Source of the DNA: Trebouxia sp. TZW2008
Lineage: Eukaryota; Chlorophyta; Trebouxiophyceae; Trebouxiales; Trebouxiaceae
Assembly: GCA_002118135.1 (NCBI GenBank)
Contig: BDIU01000110.1
Coordinates: 62,001 to 126,000 of the forward strand
Reading direction: 5' to 3'
DNA length: 64,000 nt
The notes below the pieces were generated by a model, which saw only the letters and a program-made list of their open reading frames with translations, was not told the origin of the DNA and searched no databases. Below are positions 1 to 21,995 of the stretch, in pieces (within the stretch, counting starts at the first letter, position 1; each line of letters opens with the position of its first letter). The position numbers and the translations under genes are program-made.

Positions 1-786
1 AGTGGCAGTAGACAGCATACTTCAGTCCAGTATAGTGTCAGAATGCTTGTGCCCTCAGAGCAGTGCTTCACATCTGCCGTGAGGGCACATGCATTTCCCC
101 ATTCCAGCTGACAATTAATTTTGTGGGTGTGTCCATGACGCTGATAGGCGGTGTGACTCTACATGCACCCTAATCAGGGTCAGAGGGCGCTGATGTACGA
201 GGCAACTACATGGGTCTACTGATGCAACAGTGACTTGTCTCTTCTGATTAAACCAACTCCTCACTATGACTTGCAATGCTAATGGCTGCAGCCCATATGC
301 CTTTGTGTGGGTTGACCGGCAACTCATTTTGCGAAAAAGCATGGCAAGTCAGGCTCATCATGACACTCATGCAAAAGTGGTCCTTCATGTCAGCACAGCC
401 CATGCTGTTTTGTGTAGCGCTCAGAGCTGCTGGTGTACAAGCAAGCTCTTGTCACAAGCTTCATAAGCTACAGCAAACTAGGGAAACACGACAAAAGTGC
501 TTGTGTTTCAGATTTCCTGAATTCTCTGCCTGGTGACCTACAGGCGTGCACGACCTCCGGTGGACTGATCTATGCAGTCCGATTGCGCGTCTGCGCGCGG
601 TTCATAAATGAGCCAAGCGCGCTTGAGTGCTGCTGTGCTGGCGGTCGGCATGGCTGTGGGTTACTGCTTGTTGCATGGCGTTCCACAACCAATCGTCCGT
701 GCCTTCGGTCGGAATGGCAGTAGGCGTACCGGCAAAAGAGCAGTGGCAGTTGCGAAAGGTACCCACTTCGCTTCTTCTCCGTGCCG
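1..786. promoter_or_regulatory. Upstream region of the prolyl oligopeptidase gene
   Basis: No gene is recognised in most of this stretch. From about 540 onward CpG becomes frequent, as at the 5' ends of other genes here, so the promoter probably lies here. An alternative first exon is possible: an ATG at 608 opens a hydrophobic N-terminus (MSQARLSAAVLAVGMAV) that would reach the oligopeptidase frame through a 74-base intron at 759-832 (GT...AG). No TATA box was identified with confidence. Confidence 0.4.
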
Positions 787-10438
<9,652 letters not shown>

Positions 10439-11719
10439 CAGCTGCTCTGTTGCAGTCGTATTCCACAATACTCCCATCCACACTGTTACAATTGATTAAT
10501 TCGTTAAAGCAGCCGCTGACTTGCTTGTCATCACCGTGTTGTACCCTCATTGTCCCAAGGTGCTGCTTCACAGTAGCTTGACAAGCGCAAGTGTTGTTTG
10601 ATGCTGGCCAAAGCATGACAGAGAACCAAATGTCTTTCCTGAATGACCTCAGCTGCACTTGTTCTGATCAATCTCACAAGCTTTGGCCATGTTGAGAAGG
10701 CAGTAGCTCCTGTGAAGTATCAGTGCAGTACCGCTCCATACACATGACAGTACAGCATAATGCCTTCAGACTCTGTCTTGAACTTTTGGGCTTACTGAGG
10801 CATTAAGAGGCTCTGCCAGAGCAGTATACAACACGGCATCGCATGGTTTATATCTTTGCGTCAGATACTTCAGCGTTTGCTGTACGAGTATGAGAATTGG
10901 CAATATGATTGGTCAGCAAGCTTGTTACATCATGCATGCTGCCAGACAAGCAACGCCGTGCAGTCGTTCGTTGCCCTGGCAAGTAAAGCCAGGCGGAAGG
11001 TGAAGTAGAAACCACAGTTCTTGCTTTGCTGTCACCATCAAAGTGCAGGTATGACAGACAAACCGCAATAAGCTCTGCAGCAAAGTGCTGTTATCAGCTA
11101 AACTCAGAGGTTGCATGCTGTCATCAGCTAAGCTCAGAATCAGCATGATGTCATCAGCAAACACCCGCAGCAGAGTCCAACGGGCGAGCTGATGGGGTTT
11201 ATCACTAATGTGCTGCAGACAATCAGTCCTTGACATTGCATGTTGGTGTCCATGGACAAGACATCCTGAGACTGTTTGCAAACTTGCTTGTCAAGCTGCA
11301 GTCAATAAGTTGATGCATCACGTATATGTTAGCACAGGCAATGCACCAATCTGTACTTGCGGCTAATTGCTCCAGAGGTGTCAAGAGTCCAACACCCTGA
11401 ATGCTGGCGTGAAACACACAACATTTGTAAGCTGATGTATGCACAGGATCAGCAAGTTGATACATACACAATGCTCCAGTCTTTGATTGTGGCTTCTGCA
11501 GGTACGACAAAATTCCCTAGTCCTGAATGACAACACATCATTGTTAGGTTGGATATCAAAACCAGCATGGCCATCTCAGCCGCTTGCAGAAGCAAGCCTT
11601 ACCAGGATGCACGACGAAGATGTGTGGCCATATAGCATCCTGTCCATCACTCCAGGCACCCACATGCCAACTGGAGATCATCAGGTTGCAAGGCAAGAAG
11701 GTGGTTGTGGTGTCGGGAA
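10439..11719. other. Intergenic stretch with an unassigned open segment
   Basis: No known gene. After a plausible acceptor (TTCTGCAG ending near 11501) a + strand frame stays open to 11768 and contains a donor-like site after GATCATCAG. The residues (for example LLGWISKPAWPSQPLAEA) match no family I know. It could be one exon of an unknown gene, or chance. Confidence 0.3.
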
Positions 11720-12225
11720 TGGTAGGCTAGTAGGCAGGTTTGGGCAAATGTTGTGCAAAGGTAGGTAAGATTGGGCAAAAGTGGTCAATGATGGGCAAAC
11801 TTGGGCAGGATTGGACCATGGTGGGCAACAGTGGTCAATGATGGGAGAAACTTTGGCAGGATTGGGCCCGGTGGGCAAACGTGGTCAACAATGGGCAGTG
11901 GTGGGCGAACTTGGGCAGAAGTAGCCAAACTTGGGCAGAAGTAGGCAAGTTTGGGCCATGGTAGGCACAGCAGTAGGCAAGTTTGGGCCGTGGTATGCAC
12001 AGCAGTAGGCAGGATTGGGCCACAGTAAGCAGGATTGGGCCATGGTAGGCAGGATAGGTAAAAAGGTGAGCGAAGATTGGCAGAAGTAGGCATTGGTGTG
12101 CAACAATGGACCAAAGATAGGCAGTGCTGGGCCCTGGTGGGCAAAGTCAGGCAGTAGGGGCCATGCTCAGACATATATAGGCAGTGGTAAGCAGCTCGGG
12201 CAGCAATAGGCAGCAATTTTAGGCA
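11720..12225. repeat. Degenerate TTGGGCA satellite
   Basis: About 500 bases made of irregular 10-25 base units ending in TTGGGCA or GTGGGCA, with interspersed AGTAGGCA. On the opposite strand this gives a spurious 203-codon frame full of CP.LPT motifs, which is a by-product of the repeat. Confidence 0.85.
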
Positions 12226-14220
12226 GCAGTTGGCCAGCTGGTGTGCATGCTTACCTGTTATCGGGCTTGAGAGGTACCGGTCCTGGTGCAACACTGACCG
12301 TTGGACAGCTACGATCCATCCGAGGGGAAGCTGGACCACAGAGGACGAAGAGGAGGTCCAGGCGACTCTGAGGGACAACGCCAGAAGAGCTAGCACGCCG
12401 GTGCATCAGTGCTGTGCCTCAGAAGCTATGCAAGCCGTTTGAGCAGTACACAACGGTGAGGTGTTGCAGAGCAGTCATTTGGTTTGAAGTCAAACCAGGT
12501 GACTGTTGCAGCAAAGAACGTTCTCACCCGAACTATCTGATTGCTGCAGCCACACACTTGCTGCAACAGAGAGCTTGGCAACAGCACTTGCATATCAATC
12601 TACAAATGAGGCTGTGAGCAAGGCACAGGTAGTGCTGGACCGTTGATGCTCTTTCAAAACACACGGTACAACGGTACAGTGACGCTGAGCAGATGGACAC
12701 ACAGAAGGGCAAGGCAAGCTTGCAACGTGCAGCAGTGCTAGACAACAGTACGCGTGACGGGCCGGAGAGTCACACAGCGAACCAGGAAGTGCGGAGTATC
12801 GTGCAAATGTGAGAGTCCAGTCAAAATGCGCGTCTTTGTGTTGCGTTGCCTGATTTGGCACGGCCCTCAGGGCGTTGCCTTAAATCTTGACCGAGCAGCC
12901 CTTGTAAACGCCCTGGGTGCTTATTGGTGAATTTGTGTATTGATTGTTTGCCAAATCTTATGCATTTCACATTGATTTGAAATCATTTTTCGTGATCATT
13001 GTATGCGAGCTGCCTGCTGTCTGCCATAATCTGGCATTTGATACTTAAGCTAGTTGTTGTCATATGGACATGCTTGCCAACTTGTGGCAAGACATGCTCA
13101 CCTATAGGTGTTTGTTGACATGCACATTTGAGTCATGACGTGTTGCTGTGCTGCATTGCGCCCAGGGCTGTCCCTGGGTGGCCTGTTGTCGATAACGTCT
13201 TCTTTCCTGCAGACATAGGCAGTCAGGCGCAGGCAGCTGGTCACGAGGGCCTGTGTGCCTTTTGGCTATTGCGCTTGTGCCTGAACGGTTTTGCTGCGGT
13301 GGGCTACATACGTGGTGCTACAACAGTGTATTCAAGGCTGTGTCTCTGCTGTCTTTTTCAGGTATGTTAACCTTCAGTACTCGGAAGTGCCTGTGCTTAA
13401 TCACTCGTGATCGACAGCAACAGCTCAGCGGACAGTGCAGCGCAGTTCAGAACAACCTCAACTGCAAACGGCTGAGATGGCGATGGTGTTATTGTCAACG
13501 CCAGAATGTGTTATTTTCATACAACCTTGCCAAGATTCAAGCGCTGCTGAATCACTTTGTAACACTAAACCTGTGTTCAAAGGTCACCCAGTCCGTTTAC
13601 TGGATGGTATTTGCTAACCTGCCACAGGTGCTTTGCACAGGTAGCATTCCTTGAGCAGTCGCAGTTTCTAATGTTTGCATAATTGCATTGGCCGTGGCAG
13701 TATGAAAAGTGCAACAAAAGCCTTGTTCCTGTATGCAAGTATAGCTCTTCCAGCCAATCAACACGGTCAAAGCTCCCAGTTTCATCGGCCTGACCATTAC
13801 GAAAGAGACTCTCCAAGCATTGAGAAGGTGACACACATGATATTCTGCCTGTAGCGGTGGGTGTGCTGGCTGCAGTAATGAGCAAACAGCATAGACAGCT
13901 TGATTTCAGTGTTGCCTTGGCTGTACATGTCTGCAGAAGTGTGCATCATGAACTTCAGCATCGCAGTCAGTCTTGTTGCAGCCATTGCCAAGGGCATTGA
14001 TACATCAAACAGAGCTGTTACATGCGGCAAAACTACACTGTCAAAGTAGCCACTATAGGTCCAGCCCTTTCATGTCAACATCAGCGTACTGTCAAGGCGT
14101 CAACTTCATTCCACTGAATGTCAGTGTGAACAAGGTCACAAAAGTGTGTATGTTGCAGCTTGAAAGCATGCACACTTGTGTACGCTGCAGCCTTCAAGGT
14201 TCCCCAGCAGTTGTACTCTG
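12226..14220. other. Unresolved stretch with a CpG-rich orphan segment
   Basis: The 12247-12451 segment is rich in CpG, like the first exons elsewhere. One + frame reads WTTEDEEEVQATLR, then after a one-base shift TPEELARRCISAVPQKL, and ends at a good donor (ACAACG/GTGAGG). This could be an unannotated first exon with a homopolymer error. Further short open pieces near 13200-13345 and 13432-13585 (+) are unassigned. No homology was recognised. Confidence 0.3.
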
Positions 14221-17200
14221 TCAGCCGTGAGGGCTCACAAAAGATGGAAGCATCATTGCCATCAAGCCTTTGGGGTTGTCCACGTGAAGCCAATGACCAG
14301 CATTTGGCAGGACATGCACCTTTGTCCAACCACTCTTTCCCGCTTCAGCATGAGCAGCAGCACTGACTTCAGCTTGGTGAAGCCTCTGTACAGTCTCTGG
14401 CGTCCACCTGTTATGCATTGCATATCTTTGGCAGTTATAACAGCAAAATTTGATGCATAAAACATTTGATGCATAAAAACAAGAAATGTTGATGCATCAT
14501 GGCATCTGCGATATCAGCGCATCAGACAGAAGGGCACATATTGCACATTTTGCACATCTTTACGTTTTTGGCATGCAGTCCTATGCATAAGGCTATGCTC
14601 AGAATGAGACAAGCATCATCAAAATCAGCGCTTGAGTTGTTGGACTGTTCAATTGGAAACTGGCGCATGTGTATATTGCTACATGCTGCTTGTCACTGCA
14701 CAGGGTGACAAAAGTTTTGGCGAATGTGAGGCACAGATGCAACTGCAGTGCCAACTGTAGTTGCGCAAAACAATGTACGCAGACCTGTCAGAGTTTTCTG
14801 CTCTGACAATGTTTAGGGTAGTGCCCTTTGGCGACTGATCCACCAAGTCCCAGTAAGAACTCTGCTTGTAGCTTTCACCCATGTCTGCATGCACGACAAG
14901 CAGCAGTTTGTTACTGATATCGTTGCTTGTGTCAAGACCGCTCATGTTGCGTGGCTCGGACGCAGTGCATTTGATGAGTAAACCAGCCTACAGAAAACGC
15001 AAAGGCGACCATTGAGATTTGTCTTTCTTGTGTGTTGCTAATCAAAGTCTGAGACACAACTTCAATTGTCGCAGTGGTTTACTCTGAAGGCTGATTGACT
15101 GATTCAATGGTCAGTCATGACTCACTGATTTATGCAACATCAATAGCAGCAGCACTTACTTTCGTTGCTGATGCACATCTGCATCAGGGAAAATGGTCTC
15201 CACGGTTGAGCATGAATGCAGCATTTGCTAGGCAACAACAACCTCAGACATGTTGCATGCTGCGTCAGAAGGTTGTTCCAGCAGTCCTCCATGTATGTAA
15301 CCTGAAGCTTCTGCCTAAAGTTCTGGCAGAAAGCAAGAATAAGGCTGCCAGCTGCCAAGGTAATGGAACAAATTGGCAACAGACTTGTTGCAGGCAAATC
15401 TTAGCATGCTAAGGAGATATGACAAGTTTACCATTAGCACCCTCAACATTGAAGCCCCACTTGAATCTGCTCTGTCCATCAGAAACCAAATTGCTTCCCA
15501 CATTCTGAACCCCAGACTGTATCCATGCTGCTCCATGTAGTCATACAGCCATTCCCGTGAAACTATGGGCGCTTGGAGCCTTCTGATCTCTGCCACAATG
15601 TTGTCTACGTCTGTGGGAGCATGCTCATCAGACTTGCCAACGCTGACGTCCAACACCCAAGTCTGCACAGCAAGCTGATGCTACACAATTCTGACATGCA
15701 TGTGCAATGAGTAGGTTCCGTGGGACCAGTCAAAAGGAGCAACTCCCTCATGTTGCATACATCAGTCTGAAACCAGCAATGACATACATGGAAGACATAA
15801 AGCTAGTCTGTCAGCTAACTTTGCAGCATTGCTAGTGATGAGGCGTCCTGCAATGCACAATAAGCAGTGTACAGCGGTATGATCACAGTGTCACACAAGC
15901 AAAGAGTGATAATGCTGATTTCAACCCGCAAAGTCAGCTTGCCATATGGTGCTAAGGAGCCGAATACATCAGAGTTGACATGCCAGATACATCAGTGTTG
16001 ACACGCTGTGACAAGGTCATATTAAGCAGACAACTATTAGCTGCAGATGCCAGTCATTGCAAGGACCTGGCATTGACCTTGTGTCCAGACACTGATTGCA
16101 TACAGAAACATAACGATTGCTTGGCACCTGTCGAGGCACTTTAGCACCACTTGTTGCTGTCTGTTTGAGCCACTCAAGTGTGATCTTGCCGCCAAGGGAA
16201 TGTCCTACAATGGCTGCAACTTCTTGCTCGGCAAATTTGTTTTGTATGAGCTGTGTCAAGTCCTGTGCAGCTGTCATCAGGGTGTGCGGTGGGTCAAAAC
16301 CAGGCACGGCTGTTGAGCGGCCATGGTTTCGCAGGTCTACAAGTATAATGCGCCAGCCTCTGCAGAACAGACACAATATTAAGTCATGTCACAAGGGCAT
16401 CAGAGAATGTATAATGCAAGACCAGGCAGCTCTGTTGAGCGGGCATGGTTGCGCAAGTCTACAAGTACGACGCGCCAGCCTCTGCAGCACAGACACAGGA
16501 ATAAGCCGTGTCACAAAGGCATCAGAAGGTGTCTTATGCAAGACCAGGCAGCTCCGTTGAGTGTCCACAATTGCGCAGGTCTACAAGCATGATGCGCCAG
16601 CCTGTGCAGCACAGACAAACCAGTCAGTTACATGACAAAGGTGCAGACATAATTGATCAACTAATTGACTTTTACTGTCTTGAGGACGCAACAGGGGGGT
16701 CATACAGACGATGTCAAGAGAGTCATTCTGATATATCCAAATACAACGAATGTTCCCAACTGCAATTACGTCACAAAGAAGCCAGAAGCCAGAAGCCACT
16801 TGTCTTTGACAGCCAGTAGGATGTTGCTATGACAGGCAGAGCAAAGCGCTCAAGCAGTTTAGCAAACAGTACATTGCTGACATGCTATGTGGTAGCTGTG
16901 GACCCTGAACAAGGTGACAGTGAAACGAAATCAGAGCTTGCTCAGCTAAGAATGGCTATACGTGATCAGTACAAGACGAGCTCTATTGGCATGAAGAGGC
17001 AGAGCAGCTGACGCCTGGCAGGTTGCCAGTCACCTGCCTGATTCGCTTGCGGCTTGTTTGGCCAGTGTTCGAGCGAAACTCCTCCAGTTTCGCCCCAGCC
17101 CCAGCATGCCATGCACAAAGATGCCCAGCCTGGGCTGACCGGAGGTGACTGGTGGTATCGCCACAATCTCCTCGTACGCAAGTGTTGTCTTGCGCTTGAT

Positions 17201-17263
17201 AACGCACGGAGAGCCTGCCTTGCTTGCATGTCTGCTCCAAGTTGTGAAGCGTGGCTTGAACAT
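14221..17263 (-). CDS. ABHD11-like alpha/beta hydrolase, 5 exons, one frameshift
   Basis: Predicted serine hydrolase. Exons (descending): 17263-17034, 16359-16128, 15662-15432, 14884-14785, 14407-14221, total 980 bases, about 326 residues. Motifs in order: oxyanion segment HGMLGLGRNW (exon 1); LVDLRNHGRS and nucleophile elbow VGHSLGGK (exon 2); acid candidate in VLDVS, then REWLYDYM (exon 3); PNAGHWLHVDNPKG with the catalytic His (exon 5). It ends in TGA. The basic, hydroxylated N-terminus could be an organelle transit peptide. Exon 3 lacks one base at the CCCC run 15510-15513: upstream REWLYDYM and downstream VGSNLVSDG lie in different frames. This is an assembly error or real damage. Substrate is unknown. 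The gene is head to head with the gene at 17599. Confidence 0.88.
16380..16640 (-). repeat. Acceptor-side copies of hydrolase exon 2
   Basis: Two copies of about 120 bases of the exon 2 start (on the minus strand CTGCAGAGGCTGGCGC...) at about 16425-16500 and 16550-16620, in the preceding intron of the minus-strand gene. Each retains CTGCAG/AGGCTGGCGC-type acceptor sequence. Confidence 0.85.
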
Positions 17264-17598
17264 ATCGCCCTCTCACAACCTCCGCAGGTTTGTCATACCA
17301 GGGTAACGCTGTCGCATTTCAGACAAGGTTGTGATCTGACGAGACAATCCCAACGACTTTACATCACACAACCATTTGCAGCATGTGTGAGACGTCAGCG
17401 CGTGCGACAACTGCAAAACTTGCAAAGCACCTGCCGTCGACCGCAGTAACGCTCTCGTCTTGCAAGATAACGCCAGCCATGAACGCCAACAATAACGCGC
17501 GCAAAACGCGTCGGTGTTTGCAACTTGTCAATCTCAACCTACATCTAGTGTTCAAGTATAGCTGGCGCCCTCCATGCATATCGCCTCACCTCGAAGGC
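17264..17598. promoter_or_regulatory. Divergent promoter region, hydrolase and Ser/Pro-rich gene
   Basis: A CpG-rich spacer of 335 bases separates the two start codons of a head-to-head pair. No core element is distinct enough to name. Confidence 0.5.
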
Positions 17599-19768
17599 AT
17601 GAGTGTACAAGCGCTTCCTGCCCAAGCGGCATAGCTTTCTGCAGTCAGTAGACGCGAGTCAGGTAAGGGACGTCAGCAAGCCGAGCAGAGGCTGCGTCAT
17701 TCGCTGTCTGCGTCTACAGGCTGCTATCGCCTACGTCGCATCTTGAGCATTGTTGTCAGGTCGAGCCTACTTTTGCAGGTCTCGCTGACTCGGTCAAGTC
17801 AGACCTTTGTCCCGATCACCTCGGTTAGACTGCTCGCAGCTTGGCGTTTTGCTTGGAACGGATTTTCGCGCCAGAGCTCAACTGCTGAAAGCCTGCCGGC
17901 TCCAGACAGATCCTGATAGCTATGAAGCTGCACAGGCAAGACACAAGCAGCAACAGCAACAGCAACAGCCAACACCAGCGTCTGCCGCCATGGCGGTATA
18001 ACCCTCAGATCCAGCTCTGCTGCAACAGCTCACCCTTACACCTGATGCACAACGTCAGCAGCCAGCCCTCTCACCTTCAGATACCCCAGCAACTTTCATC
18101 AACACCCTGCCTCAACCCACTGCAGAGGCATCACCTTCTGGATCACTGCCTGCAGTAACTGGCCAGCCTGCCATGATGGACGGCCACAGCAGCACCCAGA
18201 CAGACACAGCTACTGATAAGACAGAAACTGAAGCCAGGGCTAAGCGTATGGCTGCCTATGCAGAAAACAGGCAGGGTGCTCTGTCGGCAGCAGACCCCCT
18301 CACAGGACCCCCTGCTCACCCCAAGCCCCCTTTCACCCCTCCCCCTGCAGATGGCATCACCTGCAGCATCAGGTCATCACTAATCTCTTCTTCGGCAGCT
18401 ATCCCTGCAGTTGATGACAAGTCACCATCAGTTCCTGAGCTGTCCATACAGCACGAGACAGCACAATCATTGCCCACTCAGATGCATCCTGAATCACTTC
18501 GATCTATCGCTGCTCAAAAGCATGGTCAGGCATCATCAGTGCCCAAGCCTGCAGCACATTCACAGGCTGTGTACAAACCTGCCATCAGCCCGCCTCAAGC
18601 CCACTCGTCTGCTTCCGGAACCATGAGCACAACCCCCCAACAAGCACCCTCACACACACCCTACCGACCCCCCTTCAGGTCACGTGTCAAATTTACAACC
18701 CCTGCTGCATCACTCACTTCCTCACAGCCAGCACCTTCCACACCGGCTAGAAACCTAGTCCCAAATCAATCCCCAGAGTATATGGAACAGCAGAATGCGT
18801 CAACACAGCAGAGACCGGCAGCTCAACATATGTCACACCACAGAAATCCGGCGCCTGTTCCACAAGCTAGATCCCAACAGTGTGAGGAGCGGCAGAATGC
18901 CTCAACATGGCAGTAACCAGCAGCTCAAGTTGTGCCAAGTAGCAGAAGCTCAGCACCCTTTACCCAACTTAGATCTCCAGAGTATGTGGAATGGCAGAAC
19001 GCCTCAACATGGCTGAAGCCAGCAGCAGAAGTTGTGTCAAACGGCAGCAGATCAGCACTCTTAACAGAAGCTAGGTCCCCTCACTTTTGGCAGCAGCAAC
19101 ATGGCTCAACAGAGGGCACTCCAAATGCCAGCATGTTGCCTTATGATAGACACGCAACACCCTTTGTGGAGACTGAATTCCATCATCATATGCAACAGCA
19201 AGAGCCTGCTTCTTGGTTGAGGCAAGCGACAGACACTCTGCCAGGTAGCAGCGGCCTGAGCCCACTTCAAGCAATTAAGCAGCTGATGCGATGTAACAAT
19301 GTGATCATCACTGACAGAGTGTTCACAACAGCCAACTGCCAGAGTCCTTGGTTTGACAAGGTACCGGACAGTAGTCAAGGGCTGAGGATGCATTTGGTTG
19401 GAACACCTGACGGCATGATGCATCGCAGCTCAGCTATACTACTGATGAAGATGCGACAGCCAGAAAAGCAGACTGGCAAGGTGCAGCACAGTCTATATGC
19501 TGAAGAAGAGGTGCACCTGCAAGGCTTCATGTTGATTTGTCCTGGGGCAATGCATGTCGAATTTGTACAAGGCTGGCAAGCGCATGACGGCAGTTACAAG
19601 TATGACATGAGGCAGCTGTTAGTCAGGAAGCAGCCTGAAACTATGGCAGTGCTTGCTCAGCGACGGCTGCAAGTCATTCAGGCAATGAAGGTTTTTGGTG
19701 GCTTACTGAACAACCTACTGCACAGTCAGAAAGCACAGGATGACTTGTTGCAGTCTAGCTGTGACTGA
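17599..19768 (+). CDS. Ser/Pro/Gln-rich protein with in-frame TAA codons
   Basis: Function unknown. The main exon probably runs from 17829 to the TGA at 19766-19768, 646 codons. It begins with LLGTDFRARAQLLKACR, has a poly-Gln run (about 17946-17966), and a long Ser/Pro/Gln-rich disordered stretch including three diverged repeats around Q-N-A-S-T. It ends in a more ordered part (from about 19255) with NNVIITDRVFTTANCQSPW and EEEVHLQGFMLICPGAMHVEF. Two TAA codons interrupt the frame, at 17999 and 18914. The second sits inside a repeat where sister copies have R or K, and coding character continues on both sides. A possible first exon (17599-17662; TAG at 17632) splices in phase to 17829. Alternatives are a pseudogene, or in-phase mini-introns (17996-18058, 63 bases; 18913-18972, 60 bases). 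Confidence 0.6.
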
Positions 19769-20403
19769 GGTGTTTTGGCTTGCTGTCAGCACGGCCAAAT
19801 TGACAGTTAACACATGAGTGTTTTAAACCCAGTTTTGCACAGTTGAGCTGACCAGATTTGTAACCCTAGTATACTATGATGTATCTTTCCCATCTGCGTT
19901 GAAAAAAGAGGCTCTGCCCGTAGTTGCAGTACCATCACGCGGTGTCACAGTTGCACATGTGCTTGTTGACCTGACAATTGTAGAGTAGCCTTGCAAGTGA
20001 GCTCACTCGAGTGAGCATAAGCACCTCAAAACATATGCCTGAGTGAGTGATCCAGTTTTGCTCTGAAGCAGCAAGAAGTAAATGATTGATCCACGTTAAT
20101 TTGATACAAGGCATGAACCTCAATGGTGTTAATGCTGAGTTTGATCAGTGTCAGTGTGATGGGATGTGTAAATGAATGAAAGCCTGGCAAATTTGATTGT
20201 GTACAAACACAATTCTCAGCCTTCCATCCACATTTCAGCTATGCCTGCATCTATTGACCTCTTTTGGCATTGATGCTGGTTTGATAAAAGCTTGTTCTTG
20301 CGGCTTCATAGTAATTTCTGATTGTGCAGAATTGTCAGCATCTTGCCCGCAGGCCTGTGGATGCGTGGCTAGCAGTATTAGCTGTCAGCCACCAAGCAGC
20401 AGC
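19769..20403. other. Intergenic, nothing recognised
   Basis: AT-richer sequence between the Ser/Pro-rich gene and the ankyrin gene. No open frame, repeat or RNA gene stood out. The promoter of the downstream gene should lie near its end. Confidence 0.5.
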
Positions 20404-21995
20404 ATGCCTTCCGTCAAAAGTCGCCAGTCAGACATCGTGGCGAATGCGCTTGTCGCGGCGGCTGAGGCCGGCGAATTGCATGAGCTGCAGCTTCTCCTGC
20501 AGGACGGCAATCCAGATGCGCAAACAGTGGTGCGCTTTCATGCACCCTGCTGATCAGCTATCGCAAAGAGTCTGTGGCAATATGCTGAATTTGCTTCCAG
20601 AGTGGAAACACAGCATTGCGGGCTGCAACCGCGTTGGGAGACGTTGATTGTATATGCGAGCTGCTGCGGCATGGAGCCAATGTCAATTTGGAAACCAGCA
20701 GAGGCACTGCACTTGTTGCAGCAAGTGCGCAGGGTGACGCCGACACTACACAGCTGTTGCTGGAGCATGGGGCAAGCATCAATCAGGAGACAGCATCAGG
20801 TGCTTGACCATGAACAAAGCAAGCCCAAACAGCTTTGTATACTGAACTTTCATGGTATCTGCAGGCACAACAGCGCTTTCTGCAGCCATCAAGCAACAAC
20901 GACCAGCAGCTGTTCAGATGTTGCTGCAGAAAGGCGCAGATCCTGAATGCGCTAATGCTTATGGCATCACACCCTTGGCCCTTGCACAGGTATGCCCCAC
21001 CAGCCGTGTGCCACAACCCAACTTGGCAATGCCAGTTGTCTAATGCGTAGTGCCAAGCAGTCTTGACACAGCCAGCCGCATGTCAGCACATGTTGCATTG
21101 CCCTTCTGCTGCAACAACAGGCTGAGAGCATGAGTGTCTTGTTTGGTATTGCATGCTGTATCTGCGCTTGCTCAGCTCACTGTTCCTGATGCAGAAAAAT
21201 CATTCCCATTACTAATCACACAGCTGCCAGAATAACCAGTCCCGTTCGCATGACCGCATCTGACTGCCACCTCCGCTGACATGCCCATGACCTTCGACTT
21301 GTCAGTATCCTGATGCCGTCGCAATCAGAGGGCCACATGCCTAACAGCACGGTTGTCAGTGCAGGAAGCAGGCAACATGCAGATCTTGATGATGCTGCAG
21401 CAAGCTCAAGTGCAGCGCGCAGCTGAGCATGCATTGCATAGCATGGATGAGAGAGCGATGCAGGCACAAGCAGTGAGCGAGCAGCAGCAGCAACAGGATC
21501 TGCAGGTCAACTCTGTCATCTTTGCGGTGGCAGTTGCCTCTTGTTGCAGAATTCAATGCCATCAGAAGCTGACCATTGCAGCTGATTGTTTGTCTTTCCA
21601 CTAGAAGCAATGCCACCTGCAGCAAGCATGCAAGGCCAGCATGCATAAGCAGCTTTCTTGAGAGTTACATCAGCAGCACAGTAACTTGAATGTTGCGTGT
21701 ATGTCTCAGCATCAAACTGCCATGTTTGCTTCGCACTTGCATGCCCTGCATTGTGAGCGTTGGCTCATGTGACAGGAATGGTGTGGTACACTTCAGTCAT
21801 CACAATTTTGCAATGCATGCATCTCAAGCGTTGTCTGCAATATTTTTTGATTACAGATCATTGCTTCCTGCAATACAGGAGGTCCAAGAGCAGATGACAA
21901 GCAAGAAGCAGGCCTTAGCCACCAAGCTGGCTGAGTTGCAGAGTCAAAATGCAGACCTCAGGCAAAAGTATTGTCAGGCTGTCGGCTCAGGATAA
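20404..21995 (+). CDS. Ankyrin-repeat protein with coiled coil, 3' end unresolved
   Basis: Likely a protein-interaction protein; partner unknown. Exons: 20404-20529, 20601-20799, 20865-20989, 21365-21505, then from 21879. Phases agree across all four junctions. Residues 1-42 start an N-terminal helix pair (ALVAAAEAGELHELQLLLQ). Exons 2-3 give ankyrin repeats (SGNTALRAATALGD, GTALVAASAQGD, TALSAAIKQQRP, GITPLALAQEAGN). Exons 4-5 are Gln-rich and helical, probably coiled coil (KKQALATKLAELQSQNADL). Exon 5 either reaches a TAA at 21993 or splices at a GC donor (CTCAG/GCAAAA) to an exon near 22690, where several frames look partly coding. The first introns are short (64-375 bases). Confidence 0.78.

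Noticed and set aside
11785..12396. 203-codon minus-strand frame rich in CP.LPT motifs
   Set aside because: Most of it is the translation of the TTGGGCA satellite; the periodic residues follow the repeat unit and no homology or splice context supports a gene.
18913..18972. A 60-base intron removing the TAA at 18914
   Set aside because: Possible, but it would excise repeat sequence that matches the neighbouring coding repeats; kept only as an alternative explanation.
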